Made by a program: the position numbers and the translations under genes. A stretch of DNA of 64,000 nucleotides, taken from the NCBI RefSeq assembly GCF_040706615.1, contig NZ_JAPDRF010000007.1, positions 282,849 through 346,848 of the forward strand, given 5' to 3'. The notes under the pieces are model-generated. The model was given only the letters and a program-made list of their open reading frames with translations. It was not told where the DNA came from and did not search any database. Positions within the stretch are counted from its first letter, which is position 1; each line of letters opens with the position of its first letter. Shown piece by piece: positions 43,993 through 51,587 of the stretch. The stretch is from Lentisalinibacter sediminis. GTDB lineage: Bacteria > Pseudomonadota > Gammaproteobacteria > Steroidobacterales > Woeseiaceae.

Positions 43993-44994
43993 ATGCAGTA
44001 CTACCGCATCCCCGATACCGACCTGGAAGTGTCCCGCATCGCGCTCGGAACCTGGGCCATCGGCGGCTGGATGTGGGGCGGCACCGAGAAACGCCGCTCC
44101 ATCGAGACGGTGCACGCCGCCCTAGAGCGCGGCGTCAACCTCATCGATACAGCGCCGGTCTACGGCTTCGGCACCTCCGAGCGCATCGTTGGCGAGGCAC
44201 TGCGCGAATACGACGGAAACGAGCCTGTGTACGTCTCCACGAAGGTCGGCCTGGACTGGACCGAGGACGAGCGCATCTTCCGCAACGGCAGCCGCGACCG
44301 GGTGCGCCACGAGATCGACGCTTCCCTCGAGCGCCTGGGCCGGGACGCCATCGACATCCATTTCGTCCACTGGCCCGACTGCACACGGCCCGTCGCCGAG
44401 ACGGCGCGGGCGATGCGCGAGCTACTCGAGGAGGGACTCATCCGGGCCGTCGGTGTCAGTAATTTCACCCCGGACCAGATCGATGCTTTCCGCGCCGAGT
44501 GTCCGGTGCACGTCTGTCAGCCGCCGTACAATATCTTCGAGCGGGGCATCGATACGAGCGTCAAGCCGTATTGCGAGCGCCGCGGCCTGCCGCTGATGAC
44601 CTACGGCGCACTCTGCCGCGGCCTCCTGTCGGGCAAGATGTCCCGGGACCGGGATTTCGAGGGCGACGACCTACGCAATGCCGATCCCAAATTCGCCGAC
44701 CCCCGGTTCGAGCGCTACCTGGCCGCGGTAGCGGATCTGGAAAGACTCGCCCGCCGAAAGACCGGCCGGTCACTCCTCGCGTTCAGCCTGCGCTGGGTGC
44801 TGGAGCAGCGTGTGCCGATCGCGATCTGGGGAGGCCGCAAGCCCTCTCAGATGGCGCCCATCGACGAGGTGTTCGACTGGTCGATGGATCTGGCGCTGCT
44901 CTCCTCGGTGGACAGCATCCTGAACGAGCACATCGATCATGCCGTGGGCCCGGAGTTCATGGCACCGCCGACCGGATTGGAATCTGATCACTAG
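43993..44994 (+). CDS. aldo/keto reductase
   Basis: A 333-residue NADPH-dependent aldo/keto reductase. The catalytic tetrad appears complete: Asp and Tyr in NLIDTAPVYGFG near residue 53, Lys in VYVSTKVG near 86 and His in HFVHWPD near 124. The cofactor site GVSNFTPDQI and C-terminal GGRKPSQM are family-typical. The start at 43993 follows a 130 bp gap from the divergent cytochrome gene. It is monocistronic and convergent with the ZIP transporter. Substrate unknown; the closest general type is the YajO/PLP-independent aldehyde reductase group. Confidence 0.93.
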   Translation: MQYYRIPDTDLEVSRIALGTWAIGGWMWGGTEKRRSIETVHAALERGVNLIDTAPVYGFGTSERIVGEALREYDGNEPVYVSTKVGLDWTEDERIFRNGSRDRVRHEIDASLERLGRDAIDIHFVHWPDCTRPVAETARAMRELLEEGLIRAVGVSNFTPDQIDAFRAECPVHVCQPPYNIFERGIDTSVKPYCERRGLPLMTYGALCRGLLSGKMSRDRDFEGDDLRNADPKFADPRFERYLAAVADLERLARRKTGRSLLAFSLRWVLEQRVPIAIWGGRKPSQMAPIDEVFDWSMDLALLSSVDSILNEHIDHAVGPEFMAPPTGLESDH

Positions 44995-45009
44995 GCGCTT
45001 GCCGGGCTC

Positions 45010-45756
45010 TCAGCCCAGCACGTAGCGCTGGAATGCGAGCAGGGCAGCGAACGCCAACACGACCGCGATGCCCGCGGTCGAGCCGGAGATGCGATCCAGC
45101 GCATCCGGTATGAGTTCCGAGAAGACCATCCAGATCATGGCGCCGGCGGCCAGGCCGAGGCCGACGGGAAGCCAGGGTTCGAAAGCGAGAACGAACAGAA
45201 AGGCGGGAACCGCCATGAGCGGCTGGGGCAGGCTGGTAAAGATGCTCCAGGCACCGGCCTTCCACACCGGCGTTCCCCGCGGTATCAGCACCAGGCTGAT
45301 GGCGAGTCCCTCGGGTATGTTATGCACGGCGATCGCCGATGCGATGAATACACCGAGTGCTTCGCTGCCGCCGAAAGAGACGCCGACGCCCACGCCCTCG
45401 GCGAAGGAATGGGCCGTCATGATGCCGAGGATGAGCAGTGCCTTGCGGGCGTTCGCGCCTTTCAGTTCGGCGACGTCGACGTTGTCGCCCCGACCGGCCA
45501 GCAGCCGGTTGGCCGCAACCACGAGCAACAGCCCGAGCAGGATGCCGGCAATAGTGCGGCCGGGTGACGCGCCGAAGCCCTCGGCGATCAGCCCGTGACT
45601 GGCGGCCAGCATAAGGCCGGCGGCCGCGGCACTGGACACGCCGAGCCACCACCGGTTGACGCCGCTGACGAACAGGAACGGAAGGGCACCCAGGCCGGTG
45701 GCTGCGGCCGTGATGGCTGCCGCGGCGGCAACGGTCCAGACGTTGACGTCGATCAT
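45010..45756 (-). CDS. ZIP-family divalent metal transporter
   Basis: A 248-residue ZIP transporter with eight predicted helices. The metal-site motifs are in helix 4 (MTAHSFAEGVGVG near residue 116) and helix 5 (VHNIPEGLAISL near 143). It moves zinc or other divalent cations into the cytoplasm, although some bacterial homologues of this GufA-like type work at low specificity. The usual His-rich cytoplasmic loop is short. It is single, 15 bp from the convergent aldo/keto reductase stop. Confidence 0.92.
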   Translation of the reverse strand: MIDVNVWTVAAAAAITAAATGLGALPFLFVSGVNRWWLGVSSAAAAGLMLAASHGLIAEGFGASPGRTIAGILLGLLLVVAANRLLAGRGDNVDVAELKGANARKALLILGIMTAHSFAEGVGVGVSFGGSEALGVFIASAIAVHNIPEGLAISLVLIPRGTPVWKAGAWSIFTSLPQPLMAVPAFLFVLAFEPWLPVGLGLAAGAMIWMVFSELIPDALDRISGSTAGIAVVLAFAALLAFQRYVLG

Positions 45757-46022
45757 GCACCCAGCCTAACTGAAGATCGCCGGTGGCGCAGTGCGCGCGG
45801 CGGCACTGGCCGATGTTGCTCAGAGATGGCCGATCGCTTAATGGCTTGCTGCGGTCCCGGCGATAGTGAAAAGGTTGCAGGCGCTGCGGCAATCCTTGCA
45901 GTCGCGGGATCGGCGAGTCGGTGGTCGCCGTGCTGCCAGCGCCCCGAGCTTGTGGCATGGCTCTTGCAGCTCCACAGAGAGCAGCGGAGGAGTACGATGG
46001 CAATCGAAAGGAGCTTGGTAGC

Positions 46023-46586
46023 ATGAGTGAAGGACAATCGCTGAAGGGCAAGAGAGTCGCCTTCCTCGCCACCGATGGGGTGGAGCAGGTGGAACTGACC
46101 CGTCCGTGGGAGGCGGTGCGGGAAGCCGGCGGGGACGCGGAACTCCTGGCACCGAAGAGCGGCAAGATCCAGGGATTCCGTCATCTCGACAAGGGCGATG
46201 TCTTCGATGTCGATCGCCCGGTCGGCGATGCCCGCGCGGAGGACTACGATGCACTGGTGCTGCCCGGCGGCGTCGCGAATCCGGATTCGCTGCGGCTGGA
46301 CGAGGACGCGGTACAGTTGACGCGCGAATTCTTCCGCCTCGGCAAGCCCATCGCGGCCATCTGCCACGGCCCCTGGGTGCTGGTGGAAGCCGGCGTGGTA
46401 GACGGGCGAACCCTGACATCCTGGCCGAGCCTGCAGACCGATATCCGCAATGCCGGCGGACGCTGGGTGGATCAGGAGGTGGTCACTGACGACGGACTGA
46501 TCACGAGCCGCAAGCCGGATGATCTGGATGCGTTTTGCGAGGCGCTGCTGGCCGGGTGGGCCGGGTGCCGGACCGAACTTTTGTGA
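46023..46586 (+). CDS. DJ-1/PfpI-type glutamine amidotransferase-like protein (YhbO-like)
   Basis: A 187-residue PfpI-family protein. The catalytic Cys114-His115 pair lies in AAICHGPWVL and the supporting Glu in GVEQVELTRPWE near residue 20-30. Related proteins repair glyoxal- or methylglyoxal-damaged macromolecules. Start at 46023 with AAAGGAG upstream. The last six or seven codons (CRTELL) are supplied by a GGTGCCGGACCGAACTT repeat that also provides the stop codon, so the natural C-terminus appears to have been replaced by repeat sequence. Confidence 0.92.
   Translation: MSEGQSLKGKRVAFLATDGVEQVELTRPWEAVREAGGDAELLAPKSGKIQGFRHLDKGDVFDVDRPVGDARAEDYDALVLPGGVANPDSLRLDEDAVQLTREFFRLGKPIAAICHGPWVLVEAGVVDGRTLTSWPSLQTDIRNAGGRWVDQEVVTDDGLITSRKPDDLDAFCEALLAGWAGCRTELL
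46564..46583 (+). repeat. GGTGCCGGACCGAACTT repeat, copy B (inside the PfpI gene 3' end)
   Basis: The 17-mer plus TTG overlaps the final codons of the PfpI-type gene; its TGTGA continuation supplies the stop codon. Confidence 0.75.
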
Positions 46587-47067
46587 CTTATTGAACTTGT
46601 TGGCAGGCGGGCGGAGCTAAAATTCGGTGTCTGCAGGCACCACGGTCAAGGACGGCGCCGATAGTCATAATCTGCCGGGGAAGGCAGCCACTCCAGGCGT
46701 CGGTGCCACCCGGATGGTGCGGGCAGCGGGGTGACTGGGCCCGGTCCACACCAGACTACTGGCCGCCCCGACGAGGGTGATCGCCGACAAACGCACGACC
46801 GCCACGCTATTCGATGCGGACGCAAGCTCCATACCGATCCAAGGCCCTTCCGGGGGTCGGAAAGGGGCTGGTGACCTGCTACAGTCGCATCAAAAGGTTC
46901 CGGTTGTAACTAATAAGCTAGGTGCCGGACCGAACTTTTTGGACTTATGAAACTTATGCGCCATAGGGTGAGTGCAGATTCGCGCACGGCACAACAAGTT
47001 GGAAAAGTCACAAAAGTTCGGTCCGGCACCCCAAACACCGCAAAACACAAAAGGTCGAGGAGGCCAA
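46587..47067. other. 481 bp intergenic region with an inverted repeat pair
   Basis: Apart from repeat copies C and C' at its right end I see no gene, RNA or promoter that I can support. The central part (46620-46915) is GC-rich with no long open frame of coding character. Confidence 0.5.
46921..47028. repeat. foldback element made of GGTGCCGGACCGAACTT copies C and C'
   Basis: GGTGCCGGACCGAACTTTTT (46921-46940) and its inverse CAAAAGTTCGGTCCGGCACC (47009-47028) bracket 108 bp. Inner bases also pair partly (GGACTT near 46941 with AAGTC near 47003). The layout is that of a small non-coding mobile repeat, 40 bp upstream of the saccharopine-dehydrogenase-like gene. Confidence 0.7.
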
Positions 47068-48138
47068 ATGTCGTTCAAGAAAGTCGCGGTACTGGGTATC
47101 GGCAAGGTGGGCAAGCTGGCGGCGCTGCTGCTGGAGGAGTCCGGTTTCGACGTGACCGGCCTCGACAGCCGTAAGCTCGACCTCGGCACCTCGTTCCCCA
47201 TCATCCAGACCGATATGGGTGACACGGCCGGCCTCGCCGAGGTGCTCAAGCCCTACGAAGCCGTACTGTCCTGCCTGCCGTATGCCCTCAATACCGACGT
47301 GGCACGCGCCGCGCACAGCCTCGGCATGCACTACTTCGACCTCACCGAAGACGTGCCCACCACCGCGGCCATCCGCGAACTGAGCGAGACCTCGAAGGGC
47401 ATCATGGCGCCCCAGTGCGGTCTCGCGCCCGGCTTCGTCGGCATCGTCGCCTCCCACCTCGCGCGTCAGTTCGACCGGGTCCGCTCCATCAAGATGCGTG
47501 TCGGTGCACTGCCACAGAATCCTACCGGCCTGCTCGGCTACAATTTCAACTGGTCGCCCGAAGGCGTGGTCAACGAATACCTGAACGATTGCGAGGTCAT
47601 CGAGGAAGGTGTCCACAAGTGGGTCTCGCCGATGGAGTGGGTCGAAACCGTTTTCGTCAACGGCCGCAAGCTCGAGGCCTTCACCACCTCCGGCGGCCTT
47701 GGCACGATGTGCGAGACCTTCAAGGACCACGTCGAGAACCTCGACTACAAGACCATGCGCTATCCGGGGCATGTGGACCTGATGAACTTCTTCTTCCACG
47801 AGTTGCTCATGCGCGAGCGCCGTGACCTCGCCGGCGAAATTCTCACCAACGCCAAGCCGCCTGTGGACGAGGACGTGGTGCACGTCCACATCTCGGCCGA
47901 AGGCTGGAAGGACGACGAGCTCTCCCGCCGCGAGTTCGTGCGCTCCTACTACCCGCAGAAGGTCCGCGACGAACGCTTCACTGCGATCGCCTGGACGACG
48001 TCGGCATCCGTGACCGCCGTCATCGAGATGGTGCGCGACGGCAAACTGCCGCAGCAGGGATTCCTGAAGCAGGAAGACATTCCGGTGATGCCCTACCTGC
48101 AGACGCGTACGGGCGGCATGTTCGGCGAGAAGGTGTAG
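47068..48138 (+). CDS. saccharopine dehydrogenase-like NAD(P)-dependent oxidoreductase
   Basis: A 356-residue protein with an N-terminal Rossmann fold (KVAVLGIGKVGKLAALLL, residues 5-22) and the saccharopine-dehydrogenase/LYS9-like C-terminal domain. YEAVLSCLPYALN near residue 64, YFDLTEDVP near 91 and MAPQCGLAPGFVGIVA near 111 are typical. The family includes lysine-6-dehydrogenase and carboxynorspermidine synthase; which reaction applies here is not clear. The ATG at 47068 follows GAGGAGG. A foldback repeat lies directly upstream and may carry or disturb the promoter. Confidence 0.9.
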   Translation: MSFKKVAVLGIGKVGKLAALLLEESGFDVTGLDSRKLDLGTSFPIIQTDMGDTAGLAEVLKPYEAVLSCLPYALNTDVARAAHSLGMHYFDLTEDVPTTAAIRELSETSKGIMAPQCGLAPGFVGIVASHLARQFDRVRSIKMRVGALPQNPTGLLGYNFNWSPEGVVNEYLNDCEVIEEGVHKWVSPMEWVETVFVNGRKLEAFTTSGGLGTMCETFKDHVENLDYKTMRYPGHVDLMNFFFHELLMRERRDLAGEILTNAKPPVDEDVVHVHISAEGWKDDELSRREFVRSYYPQKVRDERFTAIAWTTSASVTAVIEMVRDGKLPQQGFLKQEDIPVMPYLQTRTGGMFGEKV

Positions 48139-48177
48139 GCGTACCGGAAACACCCCACGGAACGCTACACTGGGTGT

Positions 48178-49350
48178 GTGGCAGCTTCGCGGACAAGGAT
48201 TTGGTCGGCGGCCGTTCTGTGCATGGCCGTTCTCGCGGCCATGTTCGTTCTACCCGGGAACGACGGCGGCGGAAACGATGGCGCGGCCGACGACTCCGGC
48301 ACGCTTCGTTCGGCTGCGGAACCTCGACGATCGTCTGAACCGCGCGGAGAAGCGGCGTTGCCTGCCGGCAACGAGCCACAGCTCCGCGAAGTCGCCACCG
48401 ACCGTCACTTCGCCTGCGATCCGTCTCCGCACGACCTGCCGTCGGCGGAAAACATGGCCGCTCGTCTCGAGCGCCGCCAGCAGGAGTCCGAACGTCGTGC
48501 CAGGGCATTGGAGGGACCGGAAGACGTAGACCTTCGCCTCGCCGCCGCGTTGATCACGGAAAAACGCAGTCCAGCGCATCTGCAACGTCTGCTCTCGGCC
48601 CTCGCGCTCAATCCCGACCACCCGCTCATCCTGGAGCGGCTGCTCGATGCCTGCATCAACCGGCCCGATTCGCGTGTCTGCGAAGAGCAGGGCATTGTCG
48701 AGCGTGCGGCGGCGGCCGACGGCAGCAATGGGCAGATGTGGGGTGCCATCGCAGGCTACCACGCCAGCCGGGGCGATGAGGAAGACGCGCTCGAGGCACT
48801 CCGGCGCGCGGCCAGTGCGGGCGAGCACCGCGAGTATCTCATCGACTTCATCGGTGTGATCGAGCGGGCTCTCGCCGCAGTGGCGAGCGATCAGTCTTAT
48901 GGCCAGCGGGTCATGGAGGCCATGGGGTGGTCGGCGTCGTTTTCGTCGCCCTGGCTGGCGGCCTACTACCAGTGTCGGGACCGGGTTGCCGATGATCTGC
49001 TTTGGCGGAATAGCTGCCGTGATTTCGCGCTGCGTCTGGAGGCGGGCAGCCGCACCCTCATGGGCCGCGGCCTCGGCATTGGCATGCAGGCAATGATCGC
49101 TGAAGGGATCGGTGACGAAGAGACACTGGCGGCGGTGAATGATCGTCGGGAGGCGCTCGATACCTGGCGTGAAGAGCACCTGACCACCGACGGCGAGATC
49201 GTACTGACTCGCGACGAGCGGGTGCTGCGCCGCTACATCGACGAATGGCGATCGCATGGCGAGATCGCGGCGATTGCCTACGTCAGGGAGGAGGTCGAAC
49301 GCCTGAAACGGATTCCCGGGTATGACCCCTGCGCTCTCGAGCTGCCCTAA
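48178..49350 (+). CDS. hypothetical membrane-anchored protein
   Basis: A 390-residue protein starting with GTG at 48178. One hydrophobic N-terminal segment (about residues 9-25) is followed by a Gly/Asp-rich linker and a helical body from about residue 95. The body contains TPR-like helices (LLSALALNPDHPLILERLLD, MWGAIAGYHASRGDEEDALE). I do not recognise a named family; such proteins occur as orphan periplasmic helical-repeat proteins in some gammaproteobacteria. It has Cys residues near 80, 158 and 170. The gene is followed by repeat copy D and the convergent carboxyltransferase gene. Confidence 0.7.
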   Translation: MAASRTRIWSAAVLCMAVLAAMFVLPGNDGGGNDGAADDSGTLRSAAEPRRSSEPRGEAALPAGNEPQLREVATDRHFACDPSPHDLPSAENMAARLERRQQESERRARALEGPEDVDLRLAAALITEKRSPAHLQRLLSALALNPDHPLILERLLDACINRPDSRVCEEQGIVERAAAADGSNGQMWGAIAGYHASRGDEEDALEALRRAASAGEHREYLIDFIGVIERALAAVASDQSYGQRVMEAMGWSASFSSPWLAAYYQCRDRVADDLLWRNSCRDFALRLEAGSRTLMGRGLGIGMQAMIAEGIGDEETLAAVNDRREALDTWREEHLTTDGEIVLTRDERVLRRYIDEWRSHGEIAAIAYVREEVERLKRIPGYDPCALELP

Positions 49351-49375
49351 CTCTCCGAATAACTTTCAAAAGTTG

Positions 49376-49395
49376 CAAAAGTTCGGTCCGGCACC
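49376..49395 (-). repeat. GGTGCCGGACCGAACTT repeat, copy D (inverse orientation)
   Basis: CAAAAGTTCGGTCCGGCACC between two convergent gene ends, preceded by the arms AACTTTCAAAAGTT, which can pair with each other. Confidence 0.75.
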
Positions 49396-49408
49396 CGTCT
49401 ACCCCCGT

Positions 49409-50965
49409 CTACCAGGTGTCGACGTAGCGCCTGCCGCCCTCGTCCACCCGCGGCGGCAGCCGCGCCAGCATCCCGGCCAGTTCCCGGCGGGTGTCGGCCG
49501 GGTCGATGACGGCGTCGATCTCCAGGTGCGCGGCCGCTTCGGTGGCCTTGCCCGCCTCGTACATCTGCTTCACCAGCTTGTCGAACAGCGCCTCGCGTTC
49601 GGCGTGGTCTTCCACCGCCTCGAGTTCCTTCCGGTAGCCCAGCTGTACGGCGCCCTCCAGGCCCATGCCGCCGAACTCGCCGGTCGGCCAGGACGCGGTC
49701 CAGACCGGTGCGGCCAGGCTGCCGCCGGCCATCGCCATGGCGCCCAGACCGTAGCCCTTGCGCAGTACCACGGCCAGGATCGGCACCGTAATGCTCGCGC
49801 CCACCACGAACAGCCGTGACATGCGGCGCACCGCCGCTTCCCGCTCGCTGTCCGGACCCACCATGAAGCCCGGCGTGTCGATGAGGGAGAGCACCGGCAG
49901 ATCCCAGGCGTCGCAGAGCTGCAGGAAGCGTGCGGTCTTCTCGGCGGCTTGCGCGGTGATGGCGCCGCCGAGCTGCCGGCAGTCGTTCGCGATCAGCCCG
50001 ACCGGCCGTCCCTCGATGCGCAGGAAGCCCGTGATGACCGGGGCGCCATAGCGCCGGCGCAGCTCGATGAAGCTCCCCGTATCGCCGAGGGTCTCGATAA
50101 CGTCACGTACCGGATACACCCAGCGCCGGTCGGCGGGGATGAGATCGCGCATCGCGGTCTGGTCCGCGCATTCCCGGTCGCCGGTGCGGCCCTGGTACAA
50201 CGCCAGCAGACGACGCGCGATTTCCGTCGCGTGGGCTTCGTCGTCGGCGACGATATCGACGACGCCGTTGCCTTCCTGTACCTCCACCGGCCCGATCTCG
50301 GTGGGTGCGTGCTTGCCCAGGCCGCCGCCCTCGATCATGGCGGGCCCGGCCATGCCGATCCACGAACTTTTCGTGGCAATGGTGACGTCGGCGGAACCGA
50401 ACAGCGCCGCGTTGCCCGCAAAGCAATAACCGTTGTTGATGGCGATACGCGGCACCAGCCCGGACAGGCGCCCCCAGGTGCGGAAGGACGACAGATTCAG
50501 TCCGGCGATCTGGGTCGTGACGTCGGTGTCGCCGGGCCGCCCGCCGCCGCCCTCGGTGTACATCACCACCGGCAGCTCCCACTGCTCGGCCAGCTCGAAG
50601 ATCCGGTCGAGCTTGCGGTGGTGGAAGTAGCCCTGGGTGCCCGCCAGCACGCTGTAGTCATAGACCACGACGGCCGCCCGGGCGTTCTCGCGGCCGAATA
50701 ACTCCGCATTGATGGTCCCGGTGCCGGTGATGACGGCATCCGCGGGCGTGTTCTCCTCCAGGTCCGCGATGTCCCGGCGGCTGCGCTGGGCGGCGACCGC
50801 CAGCTGGCCGTATTCGGTGAAGGAACCGGTGTCGACCAGGTCGTCGAGATTCTCCCGCGCGGTCCGGTAGCCCTTCGCATGGCGCTTCTCGACCATCGCG
50901 GGCCGATTACGGTCGAGGGTTTTTGCGAGCCGCTCGGCGAGCGCCTCGGTCCTTTCGTCGGTCAC
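49409..50965 (-). CDS. acyl-CoA carboxylase carboxyltransferase subunit
   Basis: A 518-residue carboxyltransferase of the PccB/AccD-like family, transferring CO2 from carboxybiotin to an acyl-CoA. Both crotonase-like halves are present: the N half with FAGNAALFGSADV and GMAGPAMIEGGGLG near residues 175-215, and the C half with RPVGLIANDCRQLGGAI near 325 and LPVLSLIDTPGFMVGPDSE near 355. It lacks a biotin carboxylase and biotin carrier nearby, so its partners must be elsewhere. UspA lies 6 bp upstream on the same strand. Substrate acyl-CoA cannot be told. Confidence 0.93.
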   Translation of the reverse strand: MTDERTEALAERLAKTLDRNRPAMVEKRHAKGYRTARENLDDLVDTGSFTEYGQLAVAAQRSRRDIADLEENTPADAVITGTGTINAELFGRENARAAVVVYDYSVLAGTQGYFHHRKLDRIFELAEQWELPVVMYTEGGGGRPGDTDVTTQIAGLNLSSFRTWGRLSGLVPRIAINNGYCFAGNAALFGSADVTIATKSSWIGMAGPAMIEGGGLGKHAPTEIGPVEVQEGNGVVDIVADDEAHATEIARRLLALYQGRTGDRECADQTAMRDLIPADRRWVYPVRDVIETLGDTGSFIELRRRYGAPVITGFLRIEGRPVGLIANDCRQLGGAITAQAAEKTARFLQLCDAWDLPVLSLIDTPGFMVGPDSEREAAVRRMSRLFVVGASITVPILAVVLRKGYGLGAMAMAGGSLAAPVWTASWPTGEFGGMGLEGAVQLGYRKELEAVEDHAEREALFDKLVKQMYEAGKATEAAAHLEIDAVIDPADTRRELAGMLARLPPRVDEGGRRYVDTW

Positions 50966-50971
50966 GGCGAT

Positions 50972-51421
50972 TCAGTCCTGATCGGCGCCGCGCACGGTGA
51001 GCACCGGGCATTCGGCGTGACGGACCACGCCCTCGGCGGTGCTGCCGATCAGCAGGTGCCTCAGGCCGCTGCGCCCGTGGGTGGACATCACGATCATCGC
51101 GGCACCGGTTTCCTTCGCATAGCCGGTGATCTCGTCCACCGGACGGCCCTCCAGCACCCTGGCTACGGGCGGATTCGTGAAGCCGGTGAGTTTGTCTCTC
51201 GTGAACTCGTCCAGCTGCGCCTGGGCCTGGGCCACCAGTTCTTCCACCGTGGGCACCGCCGTCGGCACCTCCATGGAGGTGTAGACGATCGGCGGCTCCA
51301 CCACGGTGATGCAATGCAGCTCACCGCCGAGCTGTTCGGTCATCTTGTGCGCCCAGTGCAGGGCGGTGACCGACGTCTCGGAGAAATCGGTGGGAAATAC
51401 GATCGTTGTCCTGCTGGCCAT
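50972..51421 (-). CDS. universal stress protein (UspA family)
   Basis: A 149-residue single-domain Usp. It has the ATP-binding pattern G-x2-G-x9-G-S/T in STHGRSGLRHLLIGSTAEG (residues 112-130) and the hydrophobic start TTIVFPTDFSETS. The ATP-type loop predicts nucleotide binding. It is 6 bp upstream of the acyl-CoA carboxyltransferase, with which it probably forms an operon, a modest oddity. Confidence 0.95.
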   Translation of the reverse strand: MASRTTIVFPTDFSETSVTALHWAHKMTEQLGGELHCITVVEPPIVYTSMEVPTAVPTVEELVAQAQAQLDEFTRDKLTGFTNPPVARVLEGRPVDEITGYAKETGAAMIVMSTHGRSGLRHLLIGSTAEGVVRHAECPVLTVRGADQD

Positions 51422-51587
51422 GGTGTGAACTCCTCCGGGGCGGCTGGCGTTCCCTGTTCACCCTCATGCTAGACAGGGAGCGGCGGGTTTTCCATCGTGG
51501 CAATGCGCGGCGGGCCTGCCAGACGGCCCCGCCGGGGAATCTTTCTCCCGCATTGCCGGCGGCGCGGTTTTCCCCCGCGGCCGCGTC

